Below are positions 25,454 to 33,767 of a stretch of DNA of 64,000 nucleotides, in pieces. Positions within the stretch are counted from its first letter, which is position 1; each line of letters starts with the position of its first letter. The position numbers and the translations under genes were made by a program. The DNA comes from Bacteroidales bacterium (lineage in GTDB: Bacteria; Bacteroidota; Bacteroidia; Bacteroidales; GCA-2748055). The notes under the pieces were generated by a model, which saw only the letters and a list, made by a program, of their open reading frames with translations, was not told where the DNA came from and searched no databases. The stretch spans positions 1 through 64,000 of the forward strand of contig JAFGWU010000035.1 of the NCBI GenBank assembly GCA_016936975.1, read 5' to 3'.

Positions 25454-25754
25454 ATCCCTGCATTGTTCCCTGATTCCGGATAACCTTTCCGTGTCTGAGA
25501 ACAGGCTTAATAAAAACTGTAATTAGCTGTAAAAACAGGCAGTAATAGATTCTATCCGGATGATTCGATGTACGGGTAAAGTTAGAAGAAAATCCCCTTC
25601 GATCCGGGATTGTTGAAAAGTTAATAACAAGATTTCTATCACGAAGGGTCAGGGCAGGAGGGACAAATAATTACTTCAAAATCTTTGGATAATTGGCTTT
25701 TAGTACTACCTTTGCAGGCGCTAAAAATGAAGGTTTAATTTAATTTTTTTGAGT
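25454..25754. other. 301-base divergent intergenic region between dnaE and rpsP
   Basis: No gene, tRNA or riboswitch seen. It holds the rpsP promoter near its right end, and a pair of inverted TCCGGATA / TATCCGGA sequences (about 25475-25483 and 25553-25560). The rest is AT-rich and unremarkable. Confidence 0.6.
25684..25714 (+). promoter_or_regulatory. Bacteroidota-type promoter of the rpsP operon
   Basis: TTTG at 25684-25687, a spacer of exactly 19 bases, then TACCTTTG at 25707-25714. This is a full match to the -33/-7 consensus of the primary Bacteroidota sigma factor and the best promoter in the window. Transcription would start at about 25720, giving a leader of about 34 bases. Confidence 0.8.
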
Positions 25755-26573
25755 ATGCCTGTAAAAATCAGATTACAAAGACAGGGTCGCAAGTTCAATG
25801 CGGTCTACTCTATTGTAGTTGCTGATAGCAGGGCGCCACGGGATGGTAAGTATATTGAGACACTGGGTAAATATGATCCCAATACAAATCCTGCTTCCAT
25901 TGACCTGGATTTCGACAGAGCCATTGAATGGCTCCGGAAAGGCGCTCAACCTACGGATACCTGTAGGGCTATCCTATCCTACAAAGGAGTATTATACAAA
26001 AAGCACCTGCTGGAGGGCGTCAGAAAAGGCGCTTTTGATGAAGAAGAGGCTGAAAAGCGTTTCCAGTCCTGGATGATTGAGAAGGAACAGAAGATCCAGG
26101 CCAAGCGCGACAGGATTAAGAAGAGCAAGGAGCTCATCAGCAAAGAGCGGCTGGAACAGGAGTCAAAGATCCGTGAGGAGAAAGAGAAGGAGCTGGCCAA
26201 AAAGCGTTCGGAACTTGCCGAAGCGGAAGCTGCCGAACAGAGGAAAGCCGTTCCTGAAGAGGTGACCGAAGAGGTTCATGCTGACCAGCCCGCCGGGCAG
26301 GCAGAACCTGAGGTTGCCGGACCAGCGGAAACCGCGGCTGAACCGAAACCCGAAACTGCAGAAGCTGAAGGGGAGACTGCCGCCGAAGCCGAAAAGGCAG
26401 AAGCGGAGGAGGCAGCCCCGGCGGAAGCCGAAACTGAATCCGGGGAGGAAACTGAACCGGAATCCGGAGAAGAAACTGATACTGAATCCGGAGAAGAAAC
26501 TGATACTGAATCCGGAGAAGAAACTGATACTGAATCCGGAGAAGAAACTGATACTGAATCCGGGAAATCCTAA
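25755..26573 (+). CDS. rpsP: Ribosomal protein S16 with long acidic repetitive C-terminal extension
   Basis: 272 residues from the ATG at 25755 (MPVKIRLQRQGRKF, the S16 signature). The conserved S16 core fills about the first 80 residues; a charged helical segment to about residue 150 (KEQKIQAKRDRIKKSKELIS) follows, as in other Bacteroidota S16. The remainder is an acidic A/E/P-rich tail ending in repeated EETDTESG units. E. coli S16 has 82 residues, and most Bacteroidota versions end well before 200, so this is long even for the group. The tail is probably disordered and extends from the 30S surface. It is followed by rimM, the 30S maturation factor, 10 bases later. Confidence 0.93.
   Translation: MPVKIRLQRQGRKFNAVYSIVVADSRAPRDGKYIETLGKYDPNTNPASIDLDFDRAIEWLRKGAQPTDTCRAILSYKGVLYKKHLLEGVRKGAFDEEEAEKRFQSWMIEKEQKIQAKRDRIKKSKELISKERLEQESKIREEKEKELAKKRSELAEAEAAEQRKAVPEEVTEEVHADQPAGQAEPEVAGPAETAAEPKPETAEAEGETAAEAEKAEAEEAAPAEAETESGEETEPESGEETDTESGEETDTESGEETDTESGEETDTESGKS
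26436..26573 (+). repeat. 24-base in-frame tandem repeat in the rpsP tail
   Basis: One diverged unit (26436-26459), four identical units (26460-26483, 26484-26507, 26508-26531, 26532-26555) of GAATCCGGAGAAGAAACTGA plus TACT, and a partial unit to the stop. Each codes ESGEETDT. Because 24 is a multiple of three, copy-number change alters tail length without breaking the frame. Confidence 0.92.
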
Positions 26574-26583
26574 TTCCTATTGA

Positions 26584-27102
26584 ATGATTGATGCAGGGAG
26601 TCTGCAGGTGGGTGTTATTTCCAAACCCCATGGGGTGAACGGATCCCTGATCATGCAGCTTTTTCCCGGCAGAATAAAAAAAATAACCGGAAATGATCCG
26701 CTGTTCATTGAAATAGATGGGCAGCGGATTCCTTTTTATATCGAGGAACTGCTATCCGCCGGGACCGATCACATGATCGTAAAGCTTGAATTTATTGATT
26801 CGGTGGAGGAAGCCAGGAGCTATTCGGGCTGCAGGGTCTTTATCGAATCAAAAACAGCGGATGAGGTGCGGCAGGACGAATACGAAATGCTGGTGGGTTA
26901 TACGGCGGTTGATGAGCAAAAACAGCTCCGGGCTGTGGTGACCGGTCTGATGGAACAACAACAGCATAGGATCCTGGTACTGGACTGGAAGGGCAGGGAG
27001 ATCATGATTCCCATTGCCGGTGAATACCTGCTGGCGGTCGACCATTCCGAAAAAATGATCTTTCTCAATATTCCCGGGGACCTCCTTTCACTCAATGAGT
27101 AA
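26584..27102 (+). CDS. rimM: 16S rRNA processing/ribosome maturation factor RimM
   Basis: 172 residues, standard length. N-terminal RimM barrel (LQVGVISKPHGVNGSLIMQL, residues about 6-85) and C-terminal PRC-barrel domain (EYEMLVGYTAVDEQKQLRAV, about 98-168, ending IPIAGEYLLAVDHSEKMIFL). RimM binds S19 in the 30S head and helps assembly. The gene is 10 bases after rpsP and shares its promoter. In many bacteria trmD and rplS follow; here the next gene is on the opposite strand, so the operon is shortened. Confidence 0.93.
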   Translation: MIDAGSLQVGVISKPHGVNGSLIMQLFPGRIKKITGNDPLFIEIDGQRIPFYIEELLSAGTDHMIVKLEFIDSVEEARSYSGCRVFIESKTADEVRQDEYEMLVGYTAVDEQKQLRAVVTGLMEQQQHRILVLDWKGREIMIPIAGEYLLAVDHSEKMIFLNIPGDLLSLNE

Positions 27103-27110
27103 TTTTTCTC

Positions 27111-27674
27111 CTACCGGCGGATGATGGTGATCACGCCCTTCCGGTCAAATTTGATGATCGAGGAGGGGGCTGTCCTGAAAGATTCGTCCCTGCGCCAGTC
27201 GACCACATAATCGACCTGCTGCCGGATTTGCCCGGAGATTTCGCTGAACGCTGACGGGGCAGGTTCCCCCGACAGGTTGGCAGAGGTGGATACCAGCGGC
27301 CGTCCGAGCTTTTTAATCAATGTTCTGCAGAACGGATCAGGTGTGATCCTGATGCCGGCGGAGCCGTCTTCCGCAATCAGGTTCGCCGCCAGGTTTTTTG
27401 CTCCGGGATAAATGATGGTCAGGGGCTTATCCGTAATTTGAATCAATGTAAAGGCCATACCAGGGATCTCTTCCACATAGGAGGATAACCGTGCGGCATC
27501 ATCAATCAGGACCAGCATGCTTTTCCGGTCGTCCCGCTTTTTAATGCGGATGATTTTCCCGACAGCTTCAGGATCTGAAGCATCGCATCCCAGTCCCCAT
27601 ATGGTATCGGTGGGATAAAGAATCGTCCCCCCGTCCTGCAGGATTTCCAGGGCCCTCTCTATTTCATGGTTCAT
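27111..27674 (-). CDS. L-threonylcarbamoyladenylate synthase, Sua5/YrdC/TsaC family
   Basis: 187 residues from the ATG at 27674, chosen because ATGA overlaps the preceding stop; a start at 27683 is also possible. It makes threonylcarbamoyl-AMP for the t6A37 modification of tRNAs that read ANN codons. The YrdC signature is complete: GTILYPTDTIWGLGCDAS, IKKRDDRKSMLVLIDD and STSANLSGEPAP. The length matches the single-domain TsaC form without the Sua5 C-terminal domain. Last gene of the leftward yidD-to-Sua5 operon. Confidence 0.92.
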   Translation of the reverse strand: MNHEIERALEILQDGGTILYPTDTIWGLGCDASDPEAVGKIIRIKKRDDRKSMLVLIDDAARLSSYVEEIPGMAFTLIQITDKPLTIIYPGAKNLAANLIAEDGSAGIRITPDPFCRTLIKKLGRPLVSTSANLSGEPAPSAFSEISGQIRQQVDYVVDWRRDESFRTAPSSIIKFDRKGVITIIRR

Positions 27675-28789
27675 CGGAGACACTCCAGGTAGAGATTATG
27701 GAGGGCAGGAATGGTTTGCTCCTCCCTGAATTGCAATACATGTTCCAGTCCCCGGCTGATCAGCCGGTTGCGTAACGGTTCATCTTCTGTGATCTGCCTT
27801 ATGGCATGGATCATCTCATCCTTATTATCGGGATCGACCAGCAGGCCGCCTCCGCCGGCCGTTTCCTCCAGGCACCCGCCCCGTGTGGTGACAACCGGTA
27901 TCCCTGAATTCAGGGCTTCTATGACCGGGATCCCGAATCCTTCGTAGGTTGAGGGATAAATCAAACCCATCGACAATTGGTAGATGGCAGGAAGGTCAGC
28001 GGAGGGAACATTTTCCAGGAAGCGTATCCTCTTGAGGTTATATTTTTTGATGTATTGAAGTACCCTTTTAAAATAGCCGGTCTTTTTGCCGACCACGATC
28101 AGGGGGATATCGATTTTGCCGTGGTGGATCGCTTCAATGATCCGGAGCAGGTTCTTCCGCTCCTCAATGGTGCCGACATACAACAGGTACGCGGCCGGCA
28201 GGTCATATTTCGTCCGGATCTTTGCTGCAGTATCTCCCGAAATGGTATGGTAATAGTCCTGACTGCATCCCTGGTAAATGACATGAATCTTATCCTCCCT
28301 GATACCAAGAAGTTCCACGATATCCTCTTTGGTCTGCCGGCTCACGGCAACGATTTTATCGGCATACCTGGCGCCGTAACGGACTTTCTGAAGATAGGAA
28401 AACCGGTCAACCGCCGGATAGAGGCGGGGCAGCTTCAGGAAGATGAGGTCGTGAATGGTAATGACCGACCGGACACCGTTGCGGTGAATCCCGTTGGGGA
28501 TTTCGTTGCTGAGCCCATGATAGATAGTGACGCCGTCGTTGCTGAGCCAGTGGCTGATCCGGTAGGTCCTCCAGTAGCTTCTGTACAACTTTCCGGCTAT
28601 GGAAGCCGGCCTGATTACCCGGGCATTTTCGGGAGGGGTGAAAATTCTGCAGTCAGAGATTCCGGGGGTATAGAGATAATATTCCTCACCGGGATAGAAT
28701 TTACACATGTTGGATATGACGAACCGGCTGTAATTGCCAAGCCCGCTGTAATTACTGAAGGCCCGTTTGGCATCATATCCTATCCGCAT
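27671..28789 (-). CDS. Glycosyltransferase family 4 (GT-B)
   Basis: 372 residues starting at the ATG at 28789 (a TTG three bases earlier is possible). The C-terminal GT-B half carries the family's nucleotide-sugar signature: GTIEERKNLLRIIEA, NVPSADLPAIYQLS, YPSTYEGFGIPVIEALNSGI and the EX7E-type glutamates within it. The N-terminus (RIGYDAKRAFSNYSGLGNYS) holds the acceptor-site loop. It probably adds a sugar to an LPS core, O-antigen or capsule. The start overlaps dapD's stop as TGATG, and its own stop overlaps the next gene as ATGA, so all three are co-translated. Substrate cannot be inferred. Confidence 0.88.
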   Translation of the reverse strand: MRIGYDAKRAFSNYSGLGNYSRFVISNMCKFYPGEEYYLYTPGISDCRIFTPPENARVIRPASIAGKLYRSYWRTYRISHWLSNDGVTIYHGLSNEIPNGIHRNGVRSVITIHDLIFLKLPRLYPAVDRFSYLQKVRYGARYADKIVAVSRQTKEDIVELLGIREDKIHVIYQGCSQDYYHTISGDTAAKIRTKYDLPAAYLLYVGTIEERKNLLRIIEAIHHGKIDIPLIVVGKKTGYFKRVLQYIKKYNLKRIRFLENVPSADLPAIYQLSMGLIYPSTYEGFGIPVIEALNSGIPVVTTRGGCLEETAGGGGLLVDPDNKDEMIHAIRQITEDEPLRNRLISRGLEHVLQFREEQTIPALHNLYLECLR

Positions 28790-29601
28790 CAAACCGCCAC
28801 ATTATATTCCCTTAATGCGTCATTAAGGGAGGTTTTCAGATCTGTTGAAGGTTTCCGTCTGCCGATGATGAGGGCACAGGCCACCTGGAAATCGCCCGCA
28901 GGGAACGACCGTGTATAGGAACCCGGGATCACCACCGAGCGTGCCGGGATCACCCCGTGCAGTTCCAAAGGCTGATCCCCGGTGACATCAATAATCCGGG
29001 TGGAACGGGTTACCACCACATTGGCCCCGAGCACGGCTTCGGACTCAACCCTGACCCCCTCCACAACAATACTGCGGGAGCCGATGAAGCAATCATCCTC
29101 AATAATAACCGGTGCGGCCTGCACCGGTTCAAGGACGCCGCCGATACCTACCCCGCCGCTCAGGTGAACATTTTTCCCGATCTGTGCGCACGACCCAACG
29201 GTGGCCCAGGTATCAACCATCGTCCCGCTATCGACATAGGCTCCGATGTTTACATAGGATGGCATCATGATCACCCCCCTGGCCAGATAGGCTCCGTATC
29301 GGGCAATGGCATGGGGGACCACCCGGATCCCCTTCTCACTGTATCCCGATTTCAGCGGGATTTTGTCGTGAAACTCAAGGGGCGGCAGTTCGATGGTTTC
29401 CATCTGCCTGATGGGAAAATAGAGAATGACCGCCTTCTTGATCCAGTCGTTTACCTTCCATGTTCCGTCGATTTTCTGTGCGACCCTCAGAGCGCCACGG
29501 TCGAGCTGATCAATGACGCTGCTGATCTGCCGCTGAACGGAAGGATCCTTCAGAAGTTCGCGGTTCTCCCAAGCTTCTTCAATGACCTGTTTGTTTTCCA
29601 T
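28789..29601 (-). CDS. dapD: 2,3,4,5-tetrahydropyridine-2,6-dicarboxylate N-succinyltransferase
   Basis: 270 residues; transfers succinyl from succinyl-CoA to tetrahydrodipicolinate, in the lysine and diaminopimelate pathway needed for peptidoglycan. An N-terminal helical domain is followed by a left-handed beta-helix with hexapeptide repeats (GAYLARGVIMMPSYVNIGAY, IGKNVHLSGGVGIGGVLEPV, CFIGSRSIVVEGVRVESEAV). The match to DapD is throughout. It lies in the middle of a transport operon, 12 bases upstream of znuB's end, and seems unrelated to its neighbours in function. Confidence 0.93.
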   Translation of the reverse strand: MENKQVIEEAWENRELLKDPSVQRQISSVIDQLDRGALRVAQKIDGTWKVNDWIKKAVILYFPIRQMETIELPPLEFHDKIPLKSGYSEKGIRVVPHAIARYGAYLARGVIMMPSYVNIGAYVDSGTMVDTWATVGSCAQIGKNVHLSGGVGIGGVLEPVQAAPVIIEDDCFIGSRSIVVEGVRVESEAVLGANVVVTRSTRIIDVTGDQPLELHGVIPARSVVIPGSYTRSFPAGDFQVACALIIGRRKPSTDLKTSLNDALREYNVAV

Positions 29602-29612
29602 GTGATCAGGAT

Positions 29613-30419
29613 TTAGGCGACAAATTTAATGAGTCTGCCCGATAAATACATAACAACCAGGGTAAATATAATGGTTGCACCGGATGGAATATTCAGGACA
29701 TAGGAAACGTACAGCCCGATCACAGAGGAGAGGAAACCGATAATGATCGACCCGATGATGATTCCGCCGAAACGGTTTGTGAACAGGTTTGCCGTGTTCT
29801 GCGGGATGGTCAGCAGGGAAAGCACCAGGATGATGCCGGCGATCCGGATGCTCAAAACAATGGTGAGGGCAACCAGCACGATCAGCAGGTAGTTCATCAG
29901 CATAACGGGGATACCCCTTGTCTTTGCGAATTGTTCATCGAAGGAGAGGTAAAGAATGGTACGGTAGAAGGCCATGAAGAAGAGGGATACCGTTGCCGTG
30001 AGTGCGATCATGAAAATGAGGTCGGCTAATGTGACGGTAATGATCGATCCGAAGAGAAAGCTCATCAGGTTCGGGGCGTAGCCCGGTGTCAGGTAGACGA
30101 AGATGATCCCTATGGCCATCCCGAGCGACCAGGTGATGGCGATAATGGAGTCGTTGCGGAGCACCTTTCTTCTGGTCAGGTTTTCGGTGGTAAGAGCGGC
30201 GATGACGGCAAACACGGCGGCTCCCGCGATCGGGGGCACACCAAGGAAGTAGCCTATGCCGACGCCTCCGAATGAGGCATGGGTAATCCCTCCGCTGATG
30301 AATACCATGCGCCGCGCCACGATATAGGTTCCGATGATGCCACAGGTAACCGACATGAGAAAGGCCGCGGAAAATGCATTCCGGAAAAAGCCATATTCAA
30401 ATAATCCGAAGAATTCCAT
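29613..30419 (-). CDS. znuB: Metal (zinc/manganese) ABC transporter permease
   Basis: 268 residues from the ATG at 30419 (MEFFGLFEYGFFRNAF). An earlier in-frame start at 30482 would overlap znuC by many codons and gives a polar, unrelated N-terminus. Eight or nine transmembrane helices typical of the ABC-3 family: GIIGTYIVARRMVFISGGIT, SHASFGGVGIGYFLG-like motif HASFGGVGIGYFLGVPP and ILVLSLLTIPQNTANLFTN. It imports Zn2+ or Mn2+ with ZnuA and ZnuC, 4 bases upstream. Zinc is the more likely cargo, but the family alone does not decide it. Confidence 0.88.
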   Translation of the reverse strand: MEFFGLFEYGFFRNAFSAAFLMSVTCGIIGTYIVARRMVFISGGITHASFGGVGIGYFLGVPPIAGAAVFAVIAALTTENLTRRKVLRNDSIIAITWSLGMAIGIIFVYLTPGYAPNLMSFLFGSIITVTLADLIFMIALTATVSLFFMAFYRTILYLSFDEQFAKTRGIPVMLMNYLLIVLVALTIVLSIRIAGIILVLSLLTIPQNTANLFTNRFGGIIIGSIIIGFLSSVIGLYVSYVLNIPSGATIIFTLVVMYLSGRLIKFVA

Positions 30420-30423
30420 ACGT

Positions 30424-31167
30424 TTATTGCTGGTGTTCTTTAATGATTCTGTGAGGGATCTGCCCGTGACTGATGATCTCAATCGGGCAGTTATAGACTT
30501 TCAACTGTTCTTCGCTGATTTCGTTGGAGGGGTGGTAATGGAGCCTCCTGTTGACGCAGGCTATGGACTTAATGTAGGGGGAAATGGTGCCGATGTCGTG
30601 CGATACCAGGAGGATGGAAAGGGTTTTGTTCAGTTCCTTGAGGATGGCATAGAGTTCGATTTCAAATTTGTTGTCCACATAGGTATTGGGTTCGTCGAGA
30701 ACCAGCAGTCGGGGTGAGGAGATGATGGCCCTTGCGAGCATGGTCCGCTGAAGTTCTCCCCCGGAGAGCTCACCGATGGAACGGTTCTGCAGGGCCCGGA
30801 TGCCGACCGAGTCGAGGATCTCCTCGATCCGCGCATTACATGAACGGTGTTTCAGTACACCGGAGCGGATCCCCGTCAGAAGACCGGAATGGACCACCTC
30901 ATGCACCGTTATCGGAAACTGGTCGTCGAACTGGCTGATCTGGGGAAGGTATCCGATCTCTTTCCGGGAAATGTGGTAGTGAACCGTGCCGCTGAAAGGT
31001 TTAATCAGTCCGAGAAGAACCCTCAGCAGGGTAGTCTTCCCGCCGCCGTTGGGTCCGATTACCCCTATAAAATCCTGATGACGGATGGAAAGGGAAACAT
31101 CCTCCAGGACGGTATGCCCCTGGTAACCTGCAGTGACCTGTTTCAGTTCAATCTGGAGGTTATTCAT
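30424..31167 (-). CDS. znuC: Metal (zinc/manganese) ABC transporter ATP-binding protein
   Basis: 247 residues. Walker A GPNGGGKTT, signature LSGGELQRTMLARA and Walker B LLVLDEPNTYVD are all present, with switch His in VSHDIG. The sequence YLPQISQFDDQFPITVHEVV is the family's Q-loop region. The C-terminus extends about 25 residues beyond the core (YNCPIEIISHGQIPHRIIKE). It energises ZnuB. The start overlaps the end of znuA by 8 bases. Confidence 0.92.
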   Translation of the reverse strand: MNNLQIELKQVTAGYQGHTVLEDVSLSIRHQDFIGVIGPNGGGKTTLLRVLLGLIKPFSGTVHYHISRKEIGYLPQISQFDDQFPITVHEVVHSGLLTGIRSGVLKHRSCNARIEEILDSVGIRALQNRSIGELSGGELQRTMLARAIISSPRLLVLDEPNTYVDNKFEIELYAILKELNKTLSILLVSHDIGTISPYIKSIACVNRRLHYHPSNEISEEQLKVYNCPIEIISHGQIPHRIIKEHQQ

Positions 31168-32014
31168 CGGCTCCTGCTTTTAGGGCATTCGTGATATAAA
31201 TCATCTGGTGATACCAGTCGGGATCCAGCGGATTGATCTGAATAATCTCTGCGCCTATCTCTTTTGCCAGGACCTCTGCATTGTGCTGATCGAGCTGCAT
31301 TTGCAGGAACAGGATCTCAATCCCCTCATTCTCCCCGATATCGGCAAGGTCTTTCAGGTAGGCCGACGAGGGCGACTTGCCGTCGATCTCGAGCGGATAC
31401 TGCCGCAGATCATAATCCCTTGCGTAATAGGAGAGGGAGGGATGATAGGTCATGAAGCTTCTGTTTTCCAACCCCTCAAGGATCGTGGTAATGGTATCGT
31501 TCAGATGCTCTATTTCTGTGAGGAAGTCATGGTAGTTCCGGGCCAGAATATCAGTTTGTCCGGGTAAGAGAACCTGCATGGCCCGGAGGATGTTCTCCGC
31601 CATGATTTTCGCATTCCGGGCGGAAAGCCAGATGTGGGGATCCACACCGGCGTGGAGTCCCCCTTTCCCCACGATCAGCTCGATCCCTTCCGAAAGGTCC
31701 ACCACCGACATTTCCGGATTCACCGACCTGATCCGGTCCATCCAGGATAGTTCAAAGCCAAGGTGCCCTATCTTGATGTAGCAGTCCGAACGGCCCAGGT
31801 CCTTTAACTGGCTGGCAGTCGGTTCATAGGTGGCAGGACTGGCTCCCGGGGGGATCAGGACACTTACCCTGACCAGGTTGCCTGCTATCTTTTCCACAAA
31901 ATAGGTTTCAGGCAGGATGGAAACCGTCACAACGGGCATTGTATCGTGTTCTGTCTTTTTGCTGTTGCATGCCATCAGGGAGAGCAACAGGATCAGCAAA
32001 GGCCATTTTTTCAT
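31160..32014 (-). CDS. znuA: Metal (zinc/manganese) ABC transporter substrate-binding lipoprotein
   Basis: 284 residues from the ATG at 32014, the start coupled to yidD by ATGA; an ATG at 32026 is possible. Lipobox LMAC follows a typical signal ([16 protein letters not shown]), so it is anchored in the membrane. Cluster A-I metal-binding family: metal ligands expected in [10 protein letters not shown] (His), [10 protein letters not shown] (His) and [20 protein letters not shown] (His), plus an acidic residue later. The family's His-rich loop is short here. It delivers metal to ZnuBC. Confidence 0.9.
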   Translation of the reverse strand: MKKWPLLILLLSLMACNSKKTEHDTMPVVTVSILPETYFVEKIAGNLVRVSVLIPPGASPATYEPTASQLKDLGRSDCYIKIGHLGFELSWMDRIRSVNPEMSVVDLSEGIELIVGKGGLHAGVDPHIWLSARNAKIMAENILRAMQVLLPGQTDILARNYHDFLTEIEHLNDTITTILEGLENRSFMTYHPSLSYYARDYDLRQYPLEIDGKSPSSAYLKDLADIGENEGIEILFLQMQLDQHNAEVLAKEIGAEIIQINPLDPDWYHQMIYITNALKAGADE

Positions 32015-32334
32015 TTTACCTTCCATTTTTTGAATTTAAACAGCGGCGTTCCCCTCGGAGGCACGGGATCGTAACCATGTCCTCCCCAGGGATGACAGCT
32101 CAGGATTCTTTTGGTCCCCAGAAAGAGTCCCTTCAGCGGGCCATGAACCTTCAGGGCCTCAATGGCATACTCCGAACAGGTCGGGACGTACCTGCAGCTT
32201 CGGGGAAGCAGGGGGGAGATCAACCACTGGTAGATTTTTACCGGAATGATCAGAATGAACACCAGGAACCTGTTTATCCAGCTGAAGAGCAAAAAGTTTC
32301 CGGATCCTTCTCTTTTATTTTCATCCTTGATCAT
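32011..32334 (-). CDS. yidD: Membrane protein insertion efficiency factor YidD
   Basis: 107 residues. The YidD core is unmistakable: [35 protein letters not shown] and [20 protein letters not shown], with the conserved cysteines. YidD is a membrane-associated factor that helps YidC insert proteins and normally lies between rnpA and yidC. Here it leads a zinc-uptake operon, overlapping znuA by 4 bases (ATGA). Preceded by a polar N-terminal extension of about 20 residues ([20 protein letters not shown]). Confidence 0.93.
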   Translation of the reverse strand: MIKDENKREGSGNFLLFSWINRFLVFILIIPVKIYQWLISPLLPRSCRYVPTCSEYAIEALKVHGPLKGLFLGTKRILSCHPWGGHGYDPVPPRGTPLFKFKKWKVK

Positions 32335-32351
32335 ATCCTCAGAATCGGATA

Positions 32352-32359
32352 CAAAACTA
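32352..32359 (-). promoter_or_regulatory. -7 element of the yidD-znu-dapD operon
   Basis: Read leftward TAGTTTTG, an exact TAnnTTTG match, 18 bases before the yidD start. No clear -33 element and no convincing Zur box are visible. Confidence 0.45.
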
Positions 32360-32415
32360 ACAATAAATCGCCATTAATTTAGAGCTTTTCTAAAGTGAAT
32401 TTTTAATGTTTTTGC

Positions 32416-32423
32416 TAATTTTG
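32416..32423 (+). promoter_or_regulatory. -7 element of the phosphofructokinase pair
   Basis: TAATTTTG matches TAnnTTTG and lies 60 bases before the first pfk start; the -33 region is not convincing. Confidence 0.4.
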
Positions 32424-32482
32424 GAGCTTCTTTTTTTGATCTGTAACAGCTTTAATACAAATCCTGGAAAATTTAAACATTT

Positions 32483-33715
32483 ATGAAAGATGCAGTGGCA
32501 ATTCTGTGTGCGGGCGGTCCTGCTCCCGGAATCAATACCGTAATCAGTTCCGTAACGAAGATTTTTATCAATAACGGCTTCAATGTCCTGGGAATAAACG
32601 GGGGCTACAGGAGTCTTTTTTCGGATGAGCCGACGTTTGAATACCTCGATTTTGAGTATGCCGACCAGATTTACAGCCGTGGTGGTTCGGCTTTGAAAAT
32701 GAGCCGGTACAAGCCGAAGGATGAGGAGTTCAAGGTTGATTTTTTCAGGAAGTACAATGTTAAGCTGTTGGTGACCATTGGCGGCGACGACACTGCATCA
32801 ACAGCCAACAGGCTGACAAAATACCTGGCCAGGGAGAAACTGGATGTCAGGAGCATCCATGTCCCGAAGACCATTGATAATGATCTGCCTCTTCCCGAAG
32901 GGACCCCTACTTTCGGTTACCACTCCGCCAAGGAGGAGGGGGTGCGGCTGGCAACCACCATTTATGAGGATGCGCGGACCAGCGGGAACTGGTTCGTGGT
33001 TTCTGCCATGGGCCGTGAGGCAGGACACCTGGCGTTCGGGATCGGGACAGCCTGTCATTACCCGATGATTATTATTCCTGAGATGTTCAACATGACCAAG
33101 CTGACTTTCGACAAGATAACCCGACTGGTCATCTCTTCGATGGTCAAGCGGCGTATCCTGGGGATCGATTATGGGGTGGCCATTATCAGCGAAGGGGTCT
33201 TTCACTTCATGAGTGACGAGGAGATCATCGATACGGGCATCAACTTCACGTATGACGATCACGGTCACCCTGAGCTGGGCAATGTCAGCAAATCGCATAT
33301 TTTTAACATGCTGACGCAGCAGCATCTGAAGAATCTTCGGATAAAGGTGAAAAGCAGGCCCGAGGAGATGGGGTACGAACTTCGCTGCTGCAGGCCGATT
33401 GCCTATGATCTCTCCTATGCCACCCGTCTCGGACTGGGCGTTTACAAATTGTACAAAGCGGGGCTGACCGGTTGTATGACAACCGTGGGGCGCGACGGGG
33501 AGATCACCCCGCTGTTTCTGAAGGATGTTGAGGATGAGGACGGGAAGATTAAACCGCGCCTGGTAAATATTGAATCCGACAAGGCACAGCTCATATTCAG
33601 GAACAATCTGCACTACATTACAAAAGCCGACTACCGGGCCGCGAAAAAATATGTGAAAAATCCGGAGGATTATGACTTCTTTAATATCCTCAACTGGATT
33701 CCGAATGAAGTTTAG
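32483..33715 (+). CDS. Phosphofructokinase, PPi-type active site (first of two)
   Basis: 410 residues; phosphorylates fructose 6-phosphate in glycolysis. The nucleotide-site motif is GGDDTAS, where ATP-dependent enzymes have GGDGS, and the catalytic loop is PKTIDND, where ATP enzymes have PGTIDND. Asp and Lys at these two places are the known markers of pyrophosphate-dependent PFK. The GPAPGIN motif, MGREAGHLA and EGVFHFM are as in the family. The rest of the sequence (YRSLFSDEPTFEYLDF) is near the PPi-PFK long group. A second PFK follows 52 bases later. PPi use is inferred from these residues, not shown. Confidence 0.85.
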   Translation: MKDAVAILCAGGPAPGINTVISSVTKIFINNGFNVLGINGGYRSLFSDEPTFEYLDFEYADQIYSRGGSALKMSRYKPKDEEFKVDFFRKYNVKLLVTIGGDDTASTANRLTKYLAREKLDVRSIHVPKTIDNDLPLPEGTPTFGYHSAKEEGVRLATTIYEDARTSGNWFVVSAMGREAGHLAFGIGTACHYPMIIIPEMFNMTKLTFDKITRLVISSMVKRRILGIDYGVAIISEGVFHFMSDEEIIDTGINFTYDDHGHPELGNVSKSHIFNMLTQQHLKNLRIKVKSRPEEMGYELRCCRPIAYDLSYATRLGLGVYKLYKAGLTGCMTTVGRDGEITPLFLKDVEDEDGKIKPRLVNIESDKAQLIFRNNLHYITKADYRAAKKYVKNPEDYDFFNILNWIPNEV

Positions 33716-33767
33716 TTGATCTTCATTGCATCTTTATCCGTTTTCTTTTAATTTTAAAGAAAAAAAG

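Noticed and set aside
26278-26583. Second frame inside the rpsP tail (basic, RNPEKKL-type repeats)
   Set aside because: An out-of-frame reading of the 24-base repeat; no independent start or family.
27977-28918. 313-residue rightward frame over the glycosyltransferase and dapD
   Set aside because: Spans two unrelated genes on the other strand and has no recognisable motif.
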